DNA of 10,252 bases. It comes from CALBMX01 sp047629095. GTDB taxonomy: Bacteria > Planctomycetota > UBA1135 > GCA-002686595. The translations under genes were made by a program, and so were the position numbers. The stretch spans positions 1 to 10,252 of the forward strand of contig JBLHWM010000110.1 of NCBI GenBank assembly GCA_047629095.1. Reading direction: 5' to 3'. Numbering within the stretch: position 1 is the first letter of the stretch; every line of letters begins with the position of its first letter. Under the pieces are notes generated by a model, which had not been told where the DNA came from, did no database searches, and was given only the letters and a program-made list of their open reading frames with translations. Of the stretch, positions 6,392 through 10,252 are shown one piece after another.

Positions 6392-7639
6392 ATGAGTCAT
6401 AACAAGAACAACTCCTCTGCCCGCTTCTCCCTCGTCCTGCCTGGGATGCTTGGCCTCGTGGCCTTCGCTTCCTGCGCCATCACGAGCGAGGAGATTACGG
6501 TCCAGGAGCTCTTTTCCGAGGGCAACTACGTCGAGGCCAGCTCGCTCGCTCGAGAGCAGGCCATGGCCGCCCCAGACGACGCCTCTGCGGCTTCCATGCT
6601 GACGATGACCAAGGTCGCGGTGCTGCTGGAAAAGGGACGTGAAGCCTCCTACGAGGGTGACCTGACCCGCGCCCTGGGCCTCTTCTTCACGGCCGATTCC
6701 GAGGCCCCGGGGCACCCCGTGGTCGAGAACTGGATCGAGAAGACAGTGGGGGAGCTCACCGAGCAATGCATGCGCAGCGCAAGCGAGACGGCCGCCCTCG
6801 GCGAGCTCGACCTAGCCACGCGTCACTACGAGCGCGCCCTCGTCTTCAGCCCCGGGCTCGAGACCGCCAAGTCCGGGATCTCGCGCATGCTGCTGCTGGC
6901 GAACTATCGGTCCGGCAGAAGCCAGAGCTACTACAAGGATGGACTGCGGTCCATGCGCGACTTTTGGCTCGGCCAAGCCAGCGGCGATTTTGCCGCGAAT
7001 GAGAAGTACGCACCCGGCAATGAACCCGGCGAGGCGCGCCGGAAAGAGCTGGCCCAGTTGCTGGCCCAAGATCGCCTCTTGATGGCTCGTTCGTTCGAGG
7101 ACGAGGGCCTCATCCATGCAGCGCGCAACGAATACCGACTGGCCCTGCTTGTGGCACCTAACAACAATTTTGCCGCCAAGTCCTTCGCGCGAATGGAGCG
7201 CGCCGTCGAGGCGTCCGACGCCCTGCGCGAAGCGGATCGCAAGACCACCAGAGGCGAGCTCGACGATGCCGTGGGGATATTGAAAGACGGCGTCAAAATC
7301 TCTCCGGACATGCGGCCGGATTTTCTCGCAGCCATGAACGAGGTCGTCGAGGCCCGTGCCGCGCGCCTCTACGCTGAGGGTTTGGACCTGGAGCTCGACT
7401 CCGACTTTGAGGGTGCCGTTGGCAAGTACGACGAGCTTCTGCTGGAGAATGGCTTCTACAAGGACGCCCTTTCGCGTCGCAAGACTTGCCTTGGCTTTGT
7501 GGAGCTAGCGGAGCGCCTATACAGCGAGGCCAAGCAGGCCAAAGGCCCCGCGGCACAGCTAAATAAGCTCAAGCAGATCGCGGTCTTCTGGCCCGAATAC
7601 CTCGACGTCGAGGAGCTGCTCGCGAAGCTCGAAGGTTAG
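6392..7639 (+). CDS. TPR-type repeat lipoprotein, probable outer-membrane periplasmic protein
   Basis: Protein of 415 residues, function unknown. It starts with a lipoprotein signal peptide: polar N-terminus with Lys5 and Arg11, hydrophobic core (13-25), then FASC with Cys28 as the lipidation site. Phe at -3 is unusual for a lipobox but the rest fits. Ala at +2 (not Asp) suggests outer-membrane sorting by the enterobacterial rule. The mature part consists of helical repeats that resemble tetratricopeptide repeats, with about seven units, for example 37-60 (ELFSEGNYVEASSLA start), 85-108 (GDLTRAL), 130-155 (GELDLATRHYERALVFSP), 238-258 (LIHAARNEYRLALLVAPN), 281-304 (GELDDAVGILKDGVKISP) and 327-350 (SDFEGAVGKYDELL). 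Such proteins are usually scaffolds for protein assemblies. The start is fixed by an in-frame TGA at 6386-6388 just upstream; the next Met (19) would destroy the signal peptide. No Shine-Dalgarno sequence is visible. It follows lptG by 326 bp on the same strand, and its stop lies one base from the stop of the convergent heptosyltransferase gene. Confidence 0.75.
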   Translation: MSHNKNNSSARFSLVLPGMLGLVAFASCAITSEEITVQELFSEGNYVEASSLAREQAMAAPDDASAASMLTMTKVAVLLEKGREASYEGDLTRALGLFFTADSEAPGHPVVENWIEKTVGELTEQCMRSASETAALGELDLATRHYERALVFSPGLETAKSGISRMLLLANYRSGRSQSYYKDGLRSMRDFWLGQASGDFAANEKYAPGNEPGEARRKELAQLLAQDRLLMARSFEDEGLIHAARNEYRLALLVAPNNNFAAKSFARMERAVEASDALREADRKTTRGELDDAVGILKDGVKISPDMRPDFLAAMNEVVEARAARLYAEGLDLELDSDFEGAVGKYDELLLENGFYKDALSRRKTCLGFVELAERLYSEAKQAKGPAAQLNKLKQIAVFWPEYLDVEELLAKLEG

Positions 7640-7640
7640 C

Positions 7641-8750
7641 TCATTCGGACGCGATCACGTCCAGAACTTGGTGCGGCGTGACCGCTTCCATGCAAGGTGC
7701 GAAGCGGTCCCCCGGGGCAACTTCGCACTTTCGTTTGAGGCACGGCATACAGGGGAAGTCCGGCGCGTGCAGGACTCGGTGCGGGCCACTCGGCACCCAA
7801 GGCCCCGTCACCCGGGGATCCTGGGGGCCGGCGATCAGCACGACGTCCAGGCCGCTGGCCCAGGCTAGGTGCATCGGACCCGAGTCGGCGGAGACCATCG
7901 CGGTTCCATGCTGGGCGGCCGCGGCGAAGAAGCTCGCCAGCTGTCGCAGATCGCGCTGTTCTGGCCAGTGCGCAATACCTCGCTCGTCCGCAAGCTCTGC
8001 GGCTAGCTGCCGCCCCTCGCTGGCCTCGGCTGGTCCCGAGAGCAGCAGCACGGGGTGGCCGGCCTTTGCCAGCAGCCGCGCGAGCTGGCCAAAGTGCGCG
8101 GCGGGCCAGGAGCGCGGGTTGTCCGGGCAGCCAAGGTGCAAGAGCACCGGCCTTGGACCCGGAGCCGACGGGTCTTCCCCGGGCAGGTCACGGAAGCGCT
8201 CGGCTAGCTCGGCCGCGCCCGCCTTGAATTCGGCCTCCGACAGCCCCAGGTGAAACCCACCCGGGGCGCGCGGGTCGTGACCCGGCGCGAGCCACTGGGC
8301 CAGCTGCAGGATCGGCTCAACCGCATGGGGGCCAAGTTCGCCTGGGCCCGGGAATTCATTGCAGAGCCGCGCCGCAGCGCCCTCGCGCCAGCGCTCGCGC
8401 ACCATACCCACGCGGCGCTTCGCACCCGTAAGCCGCGTGGCGATCGCGCTCTTCCAGTTGCCCTGGCAGTCCACGGCGAGCTCGGCATGGAAGGCTCGCA
8501 GCTCGCGCCGCAAGCGCAGCCAGGCTCCTAGGCCGCCCCGGCGCTCGAAAAGGATGACCTCATCGAGCCCAGTCATGCCGCGCAAGAGCCCCGCGAACTC
8601 GCGCTGCACCACCCAAGCGATACGCGCTTTGGGATGAGCGGCGCGCAGTGCGTGGAAGACCGGCAGGGCGTGCACGACGTCCCCGAGGTGAGAGAGGCGC
8701 ACAATCGCGATGCGCTGCTCGTTTCCGTGTTGGGGGGGAGTGGGGGTCAT
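7641..8750 (-). CDS. GT9-family glycosyltransferase, ADP-heptose:LPS heptosyltransferase-like
   Basis: Cytosolic GT-B enzyme of 369 residues, close to the size of WaaC/WaaF, which add L-glycero-D-manno-heptose to the inner core of LPS. The N-terminal motif RIAIVRLSHLGDVVHALP (13-30) carries Asp24, equivalent to the catalytic base Asp13 of WaaC. DCQGNWKSA (94-102) matches the WaaC-type acceptor-site segment. PVLLHLGCPDNPRSWP (201-216) and SADSGPMHLAWASG (287-300) are the donor-binding motifs; Asp289-Ser-Gly-x-x-His is the family signature. A C-terminal Cys set (Cys334, Cys337, Cys342, Cys353) is frequent in GT9 proteins. The exact acceptor (Kdo, heptose or another sugar) cannot be told, so no symbol is given. 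The ATG at 8750 is the only sensible start: it leaves 12 residues before the first strand, and a later GTG (Val17) would delete it. No Shine-Dalgarno sequence is seen. A C7 run falls in codons 5-7. It is divergent to the sensor kinase gene with 19 bp between the starts. Confidence 0.87.
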   Translation of the reverse strand: MTPTPPQHGNEQRIAIVRLSHLGDVVHALPVFHALRAAHPKARIAWVVQREFAGLLRGMTGLDEVILFERRGGLGAWLRLRRELRAFHAELAVDCQGNWKSAIATRLTGAKRRVGMVRERWREGAAARLCNEFPGPGELGPHAVEPILQLAQWLAPGHDPRAPGGFHLGLSEAEFKAGAAELAERFRDLPGEDPSAPGPRPVLLHLGCPDNPRSWPAAHFGQLARLLAKAGHPVLLLSGPAEASEGRQLAAELADERGIAHWPEQRDLRQLASFFAAAAQHGTAMVSADSGPMHLAWASGLDVVLIAGPQDPRVTGPWVPSGPHRVLHAPDFPCMPCLKRKCEVAPGDRFAPCMEAVTPHQVLDVIASE

Positions 8751-8769
8751 TGGTTAGGATCTAGTTTCG
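8751..8769. promoter_or_regulatory. 19-bp divergent start region with ribosome binding site of the histidine kinase
   Basis: These 19 bases separate two divergent start codons. TTAGGATC here includes an AGGA (8756-8759) about 10 bases before the kinase ATG, a plausible though distant ribosome binding site; the same AGGATC element precedes the lptG start. An in-frame TAG at 8755-8757 rules out an earlier kinase start. The space is too short for two promoters, so at least one promoter must lie inside the opposite gene, or a transcript must begin at or near the start codon (leaderless). Confidence 0.35.
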
Positions 8770-10252
8770 ATGCAACGCATTTCTACCAAGTTGGTGCTGG
8801 CTGTTCTCGCGGCAGTCGCCCTGCCCTTTCTAGCCTTCACGGTCTACCTTGATCAAGCGGTGAACCAGGGCTTTACCCGGCGCGTAACCGAGCAAGCTTT
8901 GCAGAGCGTGGCGGCCGACCTTGGCGGTAGGCTCGATCAGCTCGTGACCAGCAGCAGTGACGGACTCGATCTGCTCGCACAGCATACCTTTGTTAACTAC
9001 GTGGTTGAAGATTCCGCCGCCATGCTGGCCGGCGATGCGACCGCGGACCCGCTGCTCTGGATCGAAGAGGTGGTCGAGTCCTTTGACCGGCGCGTGGCCA
9101 CGGGTGGACTCTACGACTTGATCCTGCTGGTGGATGCGGACGGTCGCCTGATCGCTTCCAACAGCATGAACCGCAATCGCGAGCCGCTTGGGCCGCGCAT
9201 CTTGGCGGACCTGGCCGCCCGGGATTACCAGCGCGAGCGTTGGTTCATGGACACGATGCTGGGCGCGCCTGTACGCATGGACCAGCACGTCTCGAACCTG
9301 TTGCAACTCCAGGACACGATCGACGAGCGCAAGGCTGCGACTGAACTGCAGCCCACGGACTATCATCTTGGCTTCGGCCTACCACTCACGGCCCTGGGCA
9401 AGCCGAGCCTTGATCCCGGGCCCGGTCCCCATGCGGTGCTCTTCGCCCTGGTGAATTGGCAACCCTTCCAGGAGCTCGTCGTGGCCCCGGTGGTGAAAGA
9501 GACCTTCCGGGGCCTGGTGCGCGAGGGCGAGGAACCGTCGCCCTACGGCTGGATCTGGGACCGGAATGCGGACACTATTTTTGCCCATAAGACCACGAGC
9601 CTCTACGGAACGCGCATAACCGAGGACCTTGGCCTGGGGATCTTGACCCAGGCGGTGCAGGCATCCGAGACGGGTTGGGACCTGTATCCGCCCTATGAGT
9701 TCCTGGGCGTGAAGAAGACGGCCGCGTTCAAGCGCTGTGGCGGCGAGGAGATGATGGGCTTCAGTTGGGTGGTTGGAGTCGGTATCAACGACGCGGATAT
9801 GTTTGCGTCGAACCAGGCCACGCGTCGGCTGCTCAAGTTGGGTAGCGCGGCTGTGCTGCTGGTGATCCTGCTTTGGACCATGGTGATCGCCCGGCGCATG
9901 ACCTCGCCGATCCACGCCCTGCAAGAGCTCACCGAGCGCGTTGCGTCCGGTGACCTAACGGCGCGCCTGGAGCCCCAAAGTAAGGACGAGCTGGGCGCCT
10001 TGACCGTGGCCTTCAATCGCATGACCAGCGACCTGGCGGCGAAGCAAGAGCAGCTGATTCGCGTGGAGAAGGACGCCGCCTGGCGCGAGATGGCGCGGCA
10101 GATTGCCCACGACATCAAGAACTCGCTGACGCCGATCAAGATCACCCTTGGGCTGCTGCAGCGCGCCCACGCCGAGCGCTCGGAGCAGTTCGAGACGATC
10201 CTCGACGACACCCTAGAGATGATGCAGCGCAAGGTCGTGGACCTGGACGAGA
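8770..10252 (+). CDS. NtrY-like membrane sensor histidine kinase, N-terminal 494 residues (3' end outside window)
   Basis: The gene runs off the right edge with no stop, so it is partial; ATG at 8770 is fixed by the in-frame TAG at 8755. Order of parts: first membrane segment at about 7-24 (VLAVLAAVALPFLAFTV), a large periplasmic sensor region (about 25-350, the size of a double-Cache domain; LYDLILLVDADGRLIASN near 115-132 and YGWIWDRNADTIFAH near 260-275 are Cache-like strands), second membrane segment at about 354-374, HAMP domain (about 376-428, with SPIHALQELTERVASGDL and a DELGALTVAFNRM end), then the dimerisation/phosphoacceptor helix with REMARQIAHDIKNSLTPIK and His447. That last motif resembles NtrY-type kinases (AHEIKNPLTPI), here with Asp after His and Ser for Pro. 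The ATP-binding domain must lie beyond 10252. The ligand is unknown. A response regulator of the NtrX/NtrC type downstream would be expected but is not visible. Divergent to the heptosyltransferase gene. Confidence 0.85.
   Translation, partial: MQRISTKLVLAVLAAVALPFLAFTVYLDQAVNQGFTRRVTEQALQSVAADLGGRLDQLVTSSSDGLDLLAQHTFVNYVVEDSAAMLAGDATADPLLWIEEVVESFDRRVATGGLYDLILLVDADGRLIASNSMNRNREPLGPRILADLAARDYQRERWFMDTMLGAPVRMDQHVSNLLQLQDTIDERKAATELQPTDYHLGFGLPLTALGKPSLDPGPGPHAVLFALVNWQPFQELVVAPVVKETFRGLVREGEEPSPYGWIWDRNADTIFAHKTTSLYGTRITEDLGLGILTQAVQASETGWDLYPPYEFLGVKKTAAFKRCGGEEMMGFSWVVGVGINDADMFASNQATRRLLKLGSAAVLLVILLWTMVIARRMTSPIHALQELTERVASGDLTARLEPQSKDELGALTVAFNRMTSDLAAKQEQLIRVEKDAAWREMARQIAHDIKNSLTPIKITLGLLQRAHAERSEQFETILDDTLEMMQRKVVDLDE

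Noticed and set aside
7647..7662. GGACG/CGTCC hairpin near the convergent stop codons as a terminator
   Set aside because: It lies inside the last codons of the heptosyltransferase gene, has only five pairs and no T run on either strand.
9379..10232. Two minus-strand open frames within the histidine kinase
   Set aside because: They are antisense to the Cache, HAMP and phosphoacceptor regions, whose motifs are clear on the plus strand.

Overview
The window is high-GC, densely coded DNA from a Gram-negative (diderm) bacterium. The evidence for an outer membrane with lipopolysaccharide (LPS) is a paired lptF/lptG permease, a lipid A-type acyltransferase fused to a WaaP/KdkA-type sugar kinase, a GT9 heptosyltransferase-like protein, a GT4 glycosyltransferase and a putative outer-membrane lipoprotein. 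The phylum cannot be fixed from sequence reading alone. Deltaproteobacteria-like lineages or Planctomycetota would fit, but this is only a guess. I see no tRNA, rRNA, CRISPR array, transposase or phage gene.

Layout from left to right: (1) the 3' end of a small unrecognised gene (+, to 318), then a short GC-rich gap with inverted repeats. (2) A minus-strand two-gene operon, transcribed from 3771 down to 389. It starts with a three-part protein (LPS kinase, degenerate second kinase-like region, LpxL/HtrB-type acyltransferase) and continues, through an ATGA stop/start overlap, into a GT4 glycosyltransferase. (3) A 66-bp divergent intergenic region with a 22-bp dyad. (4) A plus-strand operon lptF-lptG (3838-6065), again joined by an ATGA overlap. 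(5) A 326-bp non-coding gap with a small tandem repeat and two mutually exclusive hairpins, then a TPR-type lipoprotein (6392-7639). (6) A convergent minus-strand heptosyltransferase-like gene (7641-8750), one base from the lipoprotein stop. (7) Only 19 bp further on, the divergent start of an NtrY-like membrane histidine kinase (8770 onward) that runs off the window with no stop.

Taken together this looks like an envelope/LPS locus. The GT9 and GT4 enzymes would add core sugars, the fusion protein would phosphorylate a core sugar and acylate lipid A, and LptF/LptG would form the inner-membrane permease that extracts finished LPS for transport. The TPR lipoprotein and the sensor kinase are placed here by neighbourhood only. 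The most unusual object is the kinase/pseudokinase/acyltransferase fusion. The rest is recognisable LPS machinery in an unusually compact divergent arrangement.
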